A stretch of 64,000 bases of DNA from Caulobacter vibrioides (lineage in GTDB: Bacteria > Pseudomonadota > Alphaproteobacteria > Caulobacterales > Caulobacteraceae), in assembly GCF_002310375.3 (NCBI RefSeq), contig NZ_CP023315.3, positions 620,001 through 684,000 on the forward strand. Direction: 5' to 3'. Below the pieces are notes generated by a model. It had not been told where the DNA came from and made no database searches. It saw nothing but the letters and a program-made list of their open reading frames with translations. A program made the translations under genes and the position numbers. How positions within the stretch are numbered: the first letter of the stretch is position 1; every line of letters begins with the position of its first letter. Below, piece after piece: positions 26,556-34,454 of this stretch.

Positions 26556-28295
26556 TTAAAGCCCCTTGGCCACGCCCTCGCGACGCGGGTCGGCGCCGCC
26601 TTCCAGCACATTGCCCGGGCGTACGATCACGCCCTGCAGGCCCGAGGTCTCCAGCTGGCCGACCTTGACGGCCACGCCGCGCGCGTTCAGCGCCGCCAGC
26701 ATCTCAGGACCGAACAGCTCGGCGTCGCCCGAGAAGTTCTCGCCGCGCGCCACCAGGTTCGGCAGCGAGACGGCCTGCTGCATGTTCAGGTTCCAGTAGA
26801 ACAGCCCGACCATGGCCTTCAGATTATAGGACAGGATCGCATTGCCCCCCGGCGAGCCGACGGCGGCCAGGAACTTGCCCTTCTTGTCCAGCACGATCAG
26901 CGGCGACATCGACGAGCGGGGACGCTTGCCCGCCGCGATGGCGTTGGCCGCGGGCGCGCCGTCCTTCTCGACCGGCGAGAACGAGAAGTCGGTCAGCTGG
27001 TTGTTCAGGAAAAAGCCGCCCACCATCCGGCCGTTGCCGAAGATGCTCTCCACCGTGGTGGTCATCGAGACGACATTACCCGCCGTATCCGCCACCACGA
27101 AGTGGGTGGTGCCGCCCGGTTCCTGGGTCATGTCCACGCCGACCTTGGGCGCGCCCTTGGGGGCGCCGAACGGCGGCGCGGCGCCGGCCTTGTCGGTGAT
27201 CAGTTTGGCGCGCTGCGCGACATATTTGGGATCCAGCAGGCCCTCGACCGGCACGGTCACGAAGTCGGGGTCGCCGACATAGCGGTCGCGGTCGGCGTAC
27301 ATGACCCGTTCGGCCTGGGCCAGCAGGGTCCAGGCGACGGGATCGGTGGGGCCGCGCTTGCCGATGTCGGTATGTTCCAGCATCTGCAGCGCCTGGATGA
27401 TCGCCAGGCCGCTGGACTGCGGGTTGGGCACGCAGACGGTGTAGACCTTCCACGGGCGGCAGAGCGGGGCGCCTGAGCGCGGCTTGTAGCTCTTGAGATC
27501 CTGCAGCGAGATACTGCCGGGCAGTTCGCCCTCACGCACCCGGTCGACGATCGCCTGGGCGATCGGACCCTCGTACATCGCCGAAGGGCCCTCGGCGGCG
27601 ATGCGGCGCACCGTCTCGGCGTAGGCCGGATTCTTCAGCACGTCGCCGGCCTTGTAGCGGGTTCCGTCCGGCTTGGTGAAATACTTGACCGCGTCCGGCT
27701 GCGAGGCCTGGGGCGCGCGACCGGCGATCATGCCGGCCAGGCGCGGACTGACCACGAAGCCGTCGGCGGCCAGGGTCTCGGCGTCCTTGAAAAGTGTATT
27801 CCAGGCGAGCTTGCCATGATCCTTCTGCGCCTGGGCCAGCATGGCCACCGCGCCGGGGACGCCCGACGAGCGGCCCGACAACAGCACCTTCACGAAGGGC
27901 AGGGGCTTGCCGTCCGGCCCCATGAACATGTCGGGCGTGGCGCCGCTGGGCGCGGTCTCGCGGCCGTCATAGGCGGTCACCTTGCCGGCCTTGGCGTCGT
28001 ACAGCATCAGGAACGCGCCGCCGCCCAGGCCAGAGCTCTGCGGCTCGACCAGGCTCAGCACCGCCTGGATCGCCACCGCGGCGTCGACCGCCGACCCACC
28101 GTCGCGCAGCACGCGCAGGCCCGCCTCGACAGCCAGCGGGTTGGCGGCGGCCACCATGCCCTTGGCCGGCGTCGAGGTCGCGGCCGGGCGTGGCGTCGGC
28201 ATCGCCAGCGGAATCGACTCGGCGAGCGCCGCCACCGGGGCCAGGGAAAGCTGCAACGCGACGGACAGGGCGAGCAGGGAAGCCAAACGACGCAT
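26556..28295 (-). CDS. ggt: Gamma-glutamyltranspeptidase
   Basis: A periplasmic N-terminal nucleophile hydrolase that cleaves glutathione and gamma-glutamyl compounds, made as a proenzyme and self-cleaved into large and small subunits. The signal peptide spans about residues 1-24 (RRLASLLALSVALQLSLAPV, cleavage after ALA). Large-subunit marks are GMVAAANPLAVEAGLRVLRD and GLGGGAFLMLYDAKAGKVTA with the substrate-binding DGRETAP. The catalytic Thr that becomes the small-subunit N-terminus is Thr396 in GGTTHFVVADTAGNVVSMTT. I chose the ATG at 28295, which has GAGGGT upstream, giving 579 residues. Longer frames upstream add non-secretory sequence. Confidence 0.95.
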   Translation of the reverse strand: MRRLASLLALSVALQLSLAPVAALAESIPLAMPTPRPAATSTPAKGMVAAANPLAVEAGLRVLRDGGSAVDAAVAIQAVLSLVEPQSSGLGGGAFLMLYDAKAGKVTAYDGRETAPSGATPDMFMGPDGKPLPFVKVLLSGRSSGVPGAVAMLAQAQKDHGKLAWNTLFKDAETLAADGFVVSPRLAGMIAGRAPQASQPDAVKYFTKPDGTRYKAGDVLKNPAYAETVRRIAAEGPSAMYEGPIAQAIVDRVREGELPGSISLQDLKSYKPRSGAPLCRPWKVYTVCVPNPQSSGLAIIQALQMLEHTDIGKRGPTDPVAWTLLAQAERVMYADRDRYVGDPDFVTVPVEGLLDPKYVAQRAKLITDKAGAAPPFGAPKGAPKVGVDMTQEPGGTTHFVVADTAGNVVSMTTTVESIFGNGRMVGGFFLNNQLTDFSFSPVEKDGAPAANAIAAGKRPRSSMSPLIVLDKKGKFLAAVGSPGGNAILSYNLKAMVGLFYWNLNMQQAVSLPNLVARGENFSGDAELFGPEMLAALNARGVAVKVGQLETSGLQGVIVRPGNVLEGGADPRREGVAKGL

Positions 28296-28548
28296 ACGGA
28301 CCCTCATGACGGACGCTATGGACGACCTGCCCGCCGCCCCGGATGTCTCCATGGACACCAATCGCGCGATGCTGTCACGTCCCGACAGGCCCCCAATCTC
28401 GCCAAAGGTGGCCGCTGACGCCAGGCCGGGCAAGGCTCGAGGCTTGAGTGAACGCCGGTGCGCGAAACTTTTCGAGAATATCCTTCAAACCGGGCTTGCG
28501 TCCCCGGAATGGCTGGGCTATCTCCCCCGCCTCGCCGCAAGGCAGTGC

Positions 28549-28625
28549 GCGCCCGTAGCTCAGCTGGATAGAGCATCAGACTACGAATCTGAGGGTCGGA
28601 CGTTCGAATCGTTCCGGGCGCGCCA
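28549..28625 (+). tRNA. tRNA-Arg (anticodon ACG), CCA encoded
   Basis: 77 bases fold into a full cloverleaf: acceptor GCGCCCG pairs with CGGGCGC, the D-arm is GCTC/GAGC, the anticodon stem TCAGA/TCTGA has loop CTACGAA, a 5-base variable loop follows, and the T-arm loop is TTCGAAT. Discriminator G is followed by encoded CCA. Anticodon ACG (read as ICG) decodes CGU/C/A. The 3' part overlaps the end of the serine recombinase gene on the other strand, marking it as an integration site. Confidence 0.96.
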
Positions 28626-30266
28626 TTTCGGTTTAAAACTGCGAACGCCGAGAGCCGCAGTTTCTTCGCCTGCCGAAGCGGCTAAGGTTTTCAGCAAGTC
28701 AGTCCTGTTTCCCATGATGCGGATCTCGTTCTTCGAGATCACCTCCACGCGCTGAGCCACCGCGCGCACGTGCTCGCGACGGTACTTCCCGTCTTCGCCG
28801 CGTAGTCGTTCCTTCGTCGCTTCGGCGAACCGGCTGAGAATTTCCGGCGTCAGCATCGGGCCTAGCTTTTCAATCGCGGCCTCGGCGCGGTCGGCATCCG
28901 CGCGTGACTCGTCACGGATCACAGCAAGCTCCCGCATCCGGTCCTTGAGGTCCTGGTCATCCGTCGAGGCCAGGCCGTCCTCAACCGCTTCGTAGAGCCG
29001 CTTGAGTTTGGTCGCCGCCGCTGTCGCCCTCTGCCTCAGCTCGGCGACGTGGGACCGTCTGCGGTCGATCCATTCGCTGCGCTTGTCGATGACGTTGCCC
29101 AGTAGGATTTCCAAGCGCTCGGGATGCAGCAGCCGGCGCTCCAGATGCTCGACCACGGCGGCGTCCAGCTTCTCCTCACGAACGGTGATGCCCTCGCACC
29201 CGGCCTTGCCCTGCCGGGCCTTCGTCGAGCAGGTGTAGTAGCGGTATTGAAGACCGGTCGAACTCTGCCCCGTGCGCAGGGTCATGGCCCCGCCGCACTT
29301 GCCACAAAAGCAGATGCCGCCCAGCAGCACCCGGCTGCTGACGTGATTGGGATGGGTCTGCTTCCAGTGGCGAAGATGGAGGGAGTCCTGCACGGCCTGG
29401 AACTCCTCGCGCGTGACGATTGCCGGCACCTCGCAAATCGCGTGCTCGGCCTCGGGCTTGCGCTTCTTGGTCTTGTGGTCCGTCCGGTTGAAGTGGTGCT
29501 CGCCCATGTAGGAGGGCCGGTGCAGGATCTGGTGGATCGCATCGAGACCGAACTTGCCGCCGTCGCGGGTGCGGATGTTCCTGTCGTTCAGGTGGGCAGC
29601 GATGGACTTGAAGCCCATCGGTCCCGATCCGTCGGCGCCGTACAGCGCCAGGCGGTAGATGAGCCTGATCTTCTCGGCGTTGACCGGATCGATCTCCAGC
29701 TTCTTCTTCAGCTTCGCGCCGCGCTGCTCGGCGACATAGACGCGGTACCCCAGCGGCGGGCGTGAGCCGTTCCAGAACCCCTGGCGGGCGTTCTCCATCA
29801 TGGCCCGCAGGGTGTGCTTGGCGTTCTCTTGGGACTGGTACTCGTCGAATAGCGCCATGATCTTGCGCATCATGAGGCTCATGGGGTCTTCGCCCAACTC
29901 CTGGGTGATTGAGACTAGGCGCACGCCGTTCTTGGCCAGCTTGCGAACGTAGAACTCGAACTGGAACTGGTTGCGGAAGAACCGTGAGAACGAGTGGACC
30001 ATGATGACGTCGAACGGCGCAGGCTTGGATAGGGCCGCTTCGATCATGGTCTGGAACGACGGACGCTTGTCGTCCTTGGCGGACGTGCCGGGCTCGACAA
30101 ACGCTTCGCCCAGCGTCCAGCCCTTCCCGGCGCAATAGGCCTCCATCTGCCGCCGCTGGTCGGGAATCGAAAGGTCGCTCTCGGCTTGGCGGCCGGTCGA
30201 GACGCGCAAGTAGAGCGCCACCCTCGACGCCATTGAGGTGGGTTCAGGCTCGATCAGTCGGCCCAT
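28581..30266 (-). CDS. Large serine recombinase (site-specific integrase)
   Basis: A 561-residue resolvase/invertase-type recombinase that joins attachment sites through a phosphoserine link. The N-terminal catalytic domain starts VALYLRVSTGRQAESDLSIP with the nucleophile Ser23 and includes VHSFSRFFRNQFQFEFYVRK. A Recombinase domain follows (RQGFWNGSRPPLGYRV; ILHRPSYMGEHHFNRTDHKT), then a zinc ribbon (CFCGKCGGAMTLRTG; YYTCSTKARQGKAGCEG) and a coiled coil. The last ~14 residues (RARNDSNVRPSDS) are translated from antisense tRNA-Arg, so the gene's 3' end was formed by integration or tracks the tRNA. GGAG precedes the ATG. Confidence 0.93.
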   Translation of the reverse strand: MGRLIEPEPTSMASRVALYLRVSTGRQAESDLSIPDQRRQMEAYCAGKGWTLGEAFVEPGTSAKDDKRPSFQTMIEAALSKPAPFDVIMVHSFSRFFRNQFQFEFYVRKLAKNGVRLVSITQELGEDPMSLMMRKIMALFDEYQSQENAKHTLRAMMENARQGFWNGSRPPLGYRVYVAEQRGAKLKKKLEIDPVNAEKIRLIYRLALYGADGSGPMGFKSIAAHLNDRNIRTRDGGKFGLDAIHQILHRPSYMGEHHFNRTDHKTKKRKPEAEHAICEVPAIVTREEFQAVQDSLHLRHWKQTHPNHVSSRVLLGGICFCGKCGGAMTLRTGQSSTGLQYRYYTCSTKARQGKAGCEGITVREEKLDAAVVEHLERRLLHPERLEILLGNVIDKRSEWIDRRRSHVAELRQRATAAATKLKRLYEAVEDGLASTDDQDLKDRMRELAVIRDESRADADRAEAAIEKLGPMLTPEILSRFAEATKERLRGEDGKYRREHVRAVAQRVEVISKNEIRIMGNRTDLLKTLAASAGEETAALGVRSFKPKWRARNDSNVRPSDS

Positions 30267-30284
30267 GGAAAGACTCCAGAACTG

Positions 30285-30500
30285 TCAGGGTATGGGGCCG
30301 AACAGCTCGTCGAGCACGTCGGCGAAGAAGGCCTCGATGATCCGCGCTTCTTGGTCGGTGACCGGCACGAAGTCGGGCCAATCGTCGGTGACGCGGATCG
30401 GGACGTCCTCAGCCACCGGCCGAACACGAACTGCCGGCGCTGGAAGGAGGTAGTCGTAGAGGTCGAGAGGCGGGGAAGCCGCCTTGGTGCGACGGGCCAT
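30285..30500 (-). CDS. Small hypothetical protein upstream of the recombinase
   Basis: 71 residues, acidic C-terminal half: basic start (MARRTKAASPPLDLYDYLLP), then TDDWPDFVPVTDQEARIIEA and FFADVLDELFGPIP. It lies 18 bases upstream of the recombinase on the same strand, consistent with an accessory or directionality role, but there is no recognisable DNA-binding motif. Family unknown. Confidence 0.5.
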   Translation of the reverse strand: MARRTKAASPPLDLYDYLLPAPAVRVRPVAEDVPIRVTDDWPDFVPVTDQEARIIEAFFADVLDELFGPIP

Positions 30501-30593
30501 TCCGCAACGGTGTCGGTCTGGTCGTCGAGATCAACGGCGCTCAACGCCGCTTCGTGGTGTCGGCGGTAAAGACTAGGAAACGGCGGTCGTCCG

Positions 30594-31091
30594 TTACGAG
30601 CGGTCAGGAGCGGGCGCAAAGGGCGCTCCACAGCTCGGGCACTTCAGGGTCGCCAGGGTCTCAATGGCTTCGGTGAGGAGGGCGTGGACGTCGCCGCCGT
30701 CTTGCTGGCTGATGCGCGCCGCTACGACGAGTTTGCCGAACGCGCCGTGGGCTTCTGTCGCCTTGGTGCGGCGTAGGGCTTTCAAGCCTTTTGCACGGTC
30801 CTTGAAGAGCTGTTCGAGGCGCGCGTCGATGTCGGCCATTTCCGCCGCCATCGGTAGCGCGCGGCGCTTCGCCGTAGAGAGCTTGAACCAGTCGAACTCG
30901 CGGGCCGCCTGTAGCTCCAGAGACGACCAGCGAAGGCTTAGTTGGTCGATCTCCAGGTCCAGCGCCAACCACTCCGCACAGAGCGCTGAAACCCCTTCGC
31001 CGGCGCGGGGCGTCGTCGCGGCGGAAAGGGAGGCGGCGACACCAATAGCAGCCCGTCGAGACGGTAGGGTTGGAACTCGATCTTTGGCCAT
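30594..31091 (-). CDS. Hypothetical protein of the recombinase element
   Basis: 165 residues, largely alpha-helical (LALDLEIDQLSLRWSSLELQ; MADIDARLEQLFKDRAKGLK), with a lone C-terminal zinc-knuckle half CPSCGAPFAPAP that could pair in a dimer. The N-terminus RRAAIGVAASLSAATTPRAG looks superficially like a Tat signal but the hydrophobic part is short. GGGAG lies upstream of the ATG. Same strand as the recombinase; function unknown. Confidence 0.6.
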   Translation of the reverse strand: MAKDRVPTLPSRRAAIGVAASLSAATTPRAGEGVSALCAEWLALDLEIDQLSLRWSSLELQAAREFDWFKLSTAKRRALPMAAEMADIDARLEQLFKDRAKGLKALRRTKATEAHGAFGKLVVAARISQQDGGDVHALLTEAIETLATLKCPSCGAPFAPAPDRS

Positions 31092-31229
31092 GAGGGCGCT
31101 CCCGGCGCATGCGCTCGGTCCGACCTGCGTGCAGATCGGTGGCGTTTTGGAGGATTCTGCTTAGACTTCAGCGAATTTCTCGCAGTCAGTCAACAGAATT
31201 TTGTAAGAAGTCGGAGAATTTCTCTAAAA

Positions 31230-31460
31230 ATGATCTCGCCAGCTCAAATCCGGATGGCTCGCGCGGCCCTGGGGATCAGTGTTCGAGAGCTGGCTGAACG
31301 TTCGCAGGTGGCCGATTCAACCATTCATAGGTTCGAGTCGAACAAGGGTGGGATGCAGACAGGCACTCTCGATCGCATCCAAGCTGCGCTGGAAAACGAC
31401 GGAATCGTGTTTTTGGCCGCCGACGCCACCGGTGGCCCTGGTGTTCGCCTGAAGGCTTAG
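31230..31460 (+). CDS. XRE-family helix-turn-helix regulator
   Basis: 76 residues consisting of one Cro/CI helix-turn-helix (IRMARAALGISVRELAERSQ, then VADSTIHRFESNKG) and a short tail (LENDGIVFLAADATGGPGVR) seen in many small prophage or island regulators. The upstream DNA is AT-rich and the ribosome-binding site is weak. It overlaps the convergent MucR-like gene by four bases. A likely target is its own promoter or the element genes to its left. Confidence 0.85.
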   Translation: MISPAQIRMARAALGISVRELAERSQVADSTIHRFESNKGGMQTGTLDRIQAALENDGIVFLAADATGGPGVRLKA

Positions 31461-31903
31461 GCCTTCTTGCCCCGCCCCTTCGCCGCAGCCTTGCCCTTAC
31501 GACCGCCTTGGCCGAGGCCCAGCGCCTTAGCCATCGCGCTCCGCGCCTCACTGTAGGAGGGCGCCGTTGTCGGGTAGTCCGCCGGCAGACCGAACTTGGC
31601 CCTGTAGTCGACCACGGTCAGGCCGTGGGTGCTGAGATGGCGCTTCAGCGTCTTGTAAGATTTGCCGTCAATGAAGCTGATCAGCGCGTCGTGCGTGATG
31701 CTCTTGCGAATCTGCGCGGCGGTCAGCTTCACGGGCCCCTCGGCCGGTGCCGAAGCCGCAACGGGCGCACCCGCGCCTTCCAGGGCCGCGAAGACGCTGC
31801 TGACCAGCGCCGGCAGGTCGGCGATGGCCAGGCGGTTGTTGCCGACGTAAGCGGCGACCACGCCTGTGGTCAGCTTGATCAGAGCGTCTTTGTCGTCCGC
31901 CAT
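31457..31903 (-). CDS. MucR/Ros-family regulator lacking the usual zinc-binding Cys
   Basis: A 148-residue prokaryotic zinc-finger-fold protein. The family core reads SITHDALISFIDGKSYKTLK, then RHLSTHGLTVVDYRAKFGLP, ADYPTTAPSYSEARSAMAKA, and ends in a Lys/Arg-rich tail. In classical Ros/MucR the segment is IVCLEDGK; here the Cys position is Ser (LISFIDGK), while the two His of RHLSTHG remain, so it may fold without structural zinc as some rhizobial homologues do. Start at 31903 is set by a strong GGAGGGA site; the longer frame upstream is not needed. Confidence 0.9.
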   Translation of the reverse strand: MADDKDALIKLTTGVVAAYVGNNRLAIADLPALVSSVFAALEGAGAPVAASAPAEGPVKLTAAQIRKSITHDALISFIDGKSYKTLKRHLSTHGLTVVDYRAKFGLPADYPTTAPSYSEARSAMAKALGLGQGGRKGKAAAKGRGKKA

Positions 31904-32339
31904 GGGTCCCTCCGAGGATGCTGAGGGAAGGTTCGCACTGAATCGACGGTGGGGACAACCAGACCGGCGGGGAGGCCGGACCTGAAAGGTCGGTGCTCGC
32001 CCTGAAGCGCTTGCCGAGCCTCTGCCGGGCGGGATGCTGAGGGTCAAGGGCGGCTTCGCCGTCGCTCCGCGATGCTCGCCGCAGGCGCGCACCCTTGACG
32101 CTCAGCATCCCACCCGGCCCTCGTTCCACCAAGCGCTTCAGGGCGCAGTCTGGGCAGCTAGTCATGGCCTTCTAGGCTGGTCCCTAAGTTCGCGCAGCCG
32201 ACGTCAAAGGGTGGAAGCTGCCCCTTGTGGCAGCGATCTCGCCGACACTTTCGGGTCTGAAGCCGGAACCGGTACTAGCCCGGCTAGAGGCGTCAGGGCG
32301 GGGGGGGGCGGTCGTCGTCGCCGGATCGGCGAAGGCGGT
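31904..32339. other. 436-base gene-free stretch holding a long inverted repeat and a G9 run
   Basis: No supportable gene between the MucR-like gene and the TonB receptor end. It contains the inverted repeat listed separately (31998-32145) and a run of nine G at 32300-32308, a likely site for slippage or assembly error. Nothing else is recognised. Confidence 0.5.
31998..32145. repeat. Long two-tier inverted repeat (cruciform-type)
   Basis: Outer arms 31998-32013 and 32130-32145 are a perfect 16-bp inverted pair. After ~10 unpaired bases per side, inner arms 32024-32050 and 32092-32118 pair over 27 bp with two mismatches, leaving a 41-base loop. The total stem is about 43 bp. It could be a miniature mobile element, a transcription block between units, or a structured RNA. 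Confidence 0.85.
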
Positions 32340-34454
32340 TCAGCGTCGCTGGCCAAACTTGTAGACAATCGCCATCTTCACAGCGCGTGTGTTGGGTTCG
32401 GTTGAGGCGCGGATCACCGCTCCGTTGTTGAAAGTGACCACCCTGAAACGGTTTGCGTTGAAGAGATCGACGATGCCCGCCGATAAGACGACGCTCGGTG
32501 TCAGGTTGTGGCTATAATTTAGATCGACTTGGGAGTAAGCGGCTTGGTGTCCTTGAATGGTTTGCGACCGGCCGGTTCCCGTGATGAACGCTTGGTACCT
32601 GTCGCCATTTTTGAACTTCTTCTCGATGGTGGCGTTGCCCGAGAAAGTCAACCTACCGGTGCTGGAAGGATGGGCGTTCGATAGTAAGATCAGTTCTTGA
32701 TAGAAGATGTTGAGGCTGGCGCTGTATCCAAAGCCGAAAAACGAGCCCCCTCTAGAGGTGAACTCTACCCCACCTGAACGGGTTCTATCGTAGTTAATCG
32801 GCGTCGTTAACAATGTGCCGTCGTTTCGAGCCGTGGTGAAATCTTGCCAAGGATCATGGCTCACCCGGAGGTAGATCGAGGCCCCCATGAGAGCGCCCGC
32901 CGCCGATGTTTCATAGCTGATCTCGAAAGAGTCGCTGGTCGTCGGCTTGAGTTCAGCATTCCCGTAGCGGAACCTCCCGACGCTCACGAGAGTGCGACGC
33001 TCATCATAAAGACTCAGGCTGGGCCTCGAGATGCGCCGACTATAACTCGCCTTAAGCTTTCCGCCGCCCAGCGGCCGGCTTGTGTGTAACGATGGGAAGA
33101 GGCGTGTGGCGCCTTTGGCGTGAGACGCAAGCGGAGACGCCACGGCCAAGTCTTCGAACTCGATGCGCATCCCCGGCATGATTAAAAGCCCTGCGAGTGG
33201 GAACTGATAGGTTGCGTATCCGGACACTCGCGAACGCCGGCCATCGAACACGCCGGTATCGTCGGTTCCCCCTATCGCCTGGCCGCTATACGCGCGCGCG
33301 ATCGAGCTCTTGGTACGGTTCGCGGCTCCACCGAAACTTAAGATCGATGGACCCGCGAGATTAGCCACCATCGCGATCTTCGCCTCGTCATCTGATCCAG
33401 AGGTGCGCAACGTGGTCGTATAGTCCGTCGTGGCTAGGCTCGCGCCCGCTGGGCGATCGACGAAGTGAACTTGATTTCTCTGACGCGTCACGCCGTGATC
33501 GATAGAGGCTTCTAACGACCCATGATCGTCCGGCCATTTTTCCGAATAGGTGCCGTTTAGGTTGGTTTGGCGCGTGTCGGAACGAAGTGTTTTGGTTTCC
33601 ACTAGCCGGTCGTTGGTTCCATTGGCCCAAACATCAAAGGTTGAGAGCGTAACGCCGTCGATGGTGCCTTCGAGATTCTGGACTTCGAGGGTAAGGTCGC
33701 CCCGTCCAAGCGCGGCGCGCGTCACGCTGAGATTGACGAGCGAGCTATCCAACGCGGTGACACCACGATCCTGACGTTGGGTGATTGGGTTTCCGTTCAC
33801 CGCGGATGTCTGGAGCGCATCGCCGTCCGACTTGCTCTCGTTGCGATTGAGTGAGAGCCGCGAGGCGACGGCCCACCCATTCCGTTTGAGGTCGGCCGAA
33901 CTCGAGAGGTTGATATCTCCAAGCGAGTTAATCCGCGCCGTCAGGGTACCAGTTAGCGTGTCGACTGTCGGCTTTCGCGTGATGATATTGATAACACCCG
34001 CAGTCCCCTCCGGCGCGAACTGCGCGGAAGGGTTGGTCATGATTTCGACCTTCGTGATGCTGCTGCTGGGCAGGGCTTGGAGGGCGGAGGTACCGTTGGC
34101 AGGTACTTTCCCATCAATCATCACGACGACGCCGGGATCGCCGCGCAACGCCACCCTACCTGCCGGAGATACAGTAACGGAAGGTAGACGACTCAGGACA
34201 TCCGTCGCACCCATCCCCGCCACCGCTGGATCCGTGCGGACATCGTAGGTCCGTCGATCGATTTTGTCGCGACCATCTTGCGGGCGCGCTGTGATAATGA
34301 TCGCCTCGACTTTTCCATCGGCGGCACCCGGACGGGCTGGGAGCGATGCGACCTGGGCCGCCGGCAGCGCAGGAAGGGTAAAAAGCCAAAGCATGAACCA
34401 GTGCAACTCCGGGAACAAAAATGATTGGCTAGGCGATTGAGGATGCGGGGACAT
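32340..34454 (-). CDS. TonB-dependent outer-membrane receptor of the RiPP cluster
   Basis: About 704 residues. A signal peptide-like N-terminus (HWFMLWLFTLPALPAAQVA) is followed by a short TonB-box-like region, a plug domain (TDVLSRLPSVTVSPAGRVAL, then RGDPGVVVMIDGKVPANGTS and APEGTAGVINIITRK) and a long beta-barrel ending VKMAIVYKFGQRR with a terminal-aromatic-type strand. The DVLSRLPSV plug and barrel resemble the outer-membrane beta-barrel subgroup of TonB receptors. It is the last gene of the minus-strand cluster and overlaps the exporter gene by 26 bases, so it is probably the uptake or export partner of the modified peptide. Start chosen at ATG 34454; 34487 is possible. Confidence 0.88.
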   Translation of the reverse strand: MSPHPQSPSQSFLFPELHWFMLWLFTLPALPAAQVASLPARPGAADGKVEAIIITARPQDGRDKIDRRTYDVRTDPAVAGMGATDVLSRLPSVTVSPAGRVALRGDPGVVVMIDGKVPANGTSALQALPSSSITKVEIMTNPSAQFAPEGTAGVINIITRKPTVDTLTGTLTARINSLGDINLSSSADLKRNGWAVASRLSLNRNESKSDGDALQTSAVNGNPITQRQDRGVTALDSSLVNLSVTRAALGRGDLTLEVQNLEGTIDGVTLSTFDVWANGTNDRLVETKTLRSDTRQTNLNGTYSEKWPDDHGSLEASIDHGVTRQRNQVHFVDRPAGASLATTDYTTTLRTSGSDDEAKIAMVANLAGPSILSFGGAANRTKSSIARAYSGQAIGGTDDTGVFDGRRSRVSGYATYQFPLAGLLIMPGMRIEFEDLAVASPLASHAKGATRLFPSLHTSRPLGGGKLKASYSRRISRPSLSLYDERRTLVSVGRFRYGNAELKPTTSDSFEISYETSAAGALMGASIYLRVSHDPWQDFTTARNDGTLLTTPINYDRTRSGGVEFTSRGGSFFGFGYSASLNIFYQELILLSNAHPSSTGRLTFSGNATIEKKFKNGDRYQAFITGTGRSQTIQGHQAAYSQVDLNYSHNLTPSVVLSAGIVDLFNANRFRVVTFNNGAVIRASTEPNTRAVKMAIVYKFGQRR

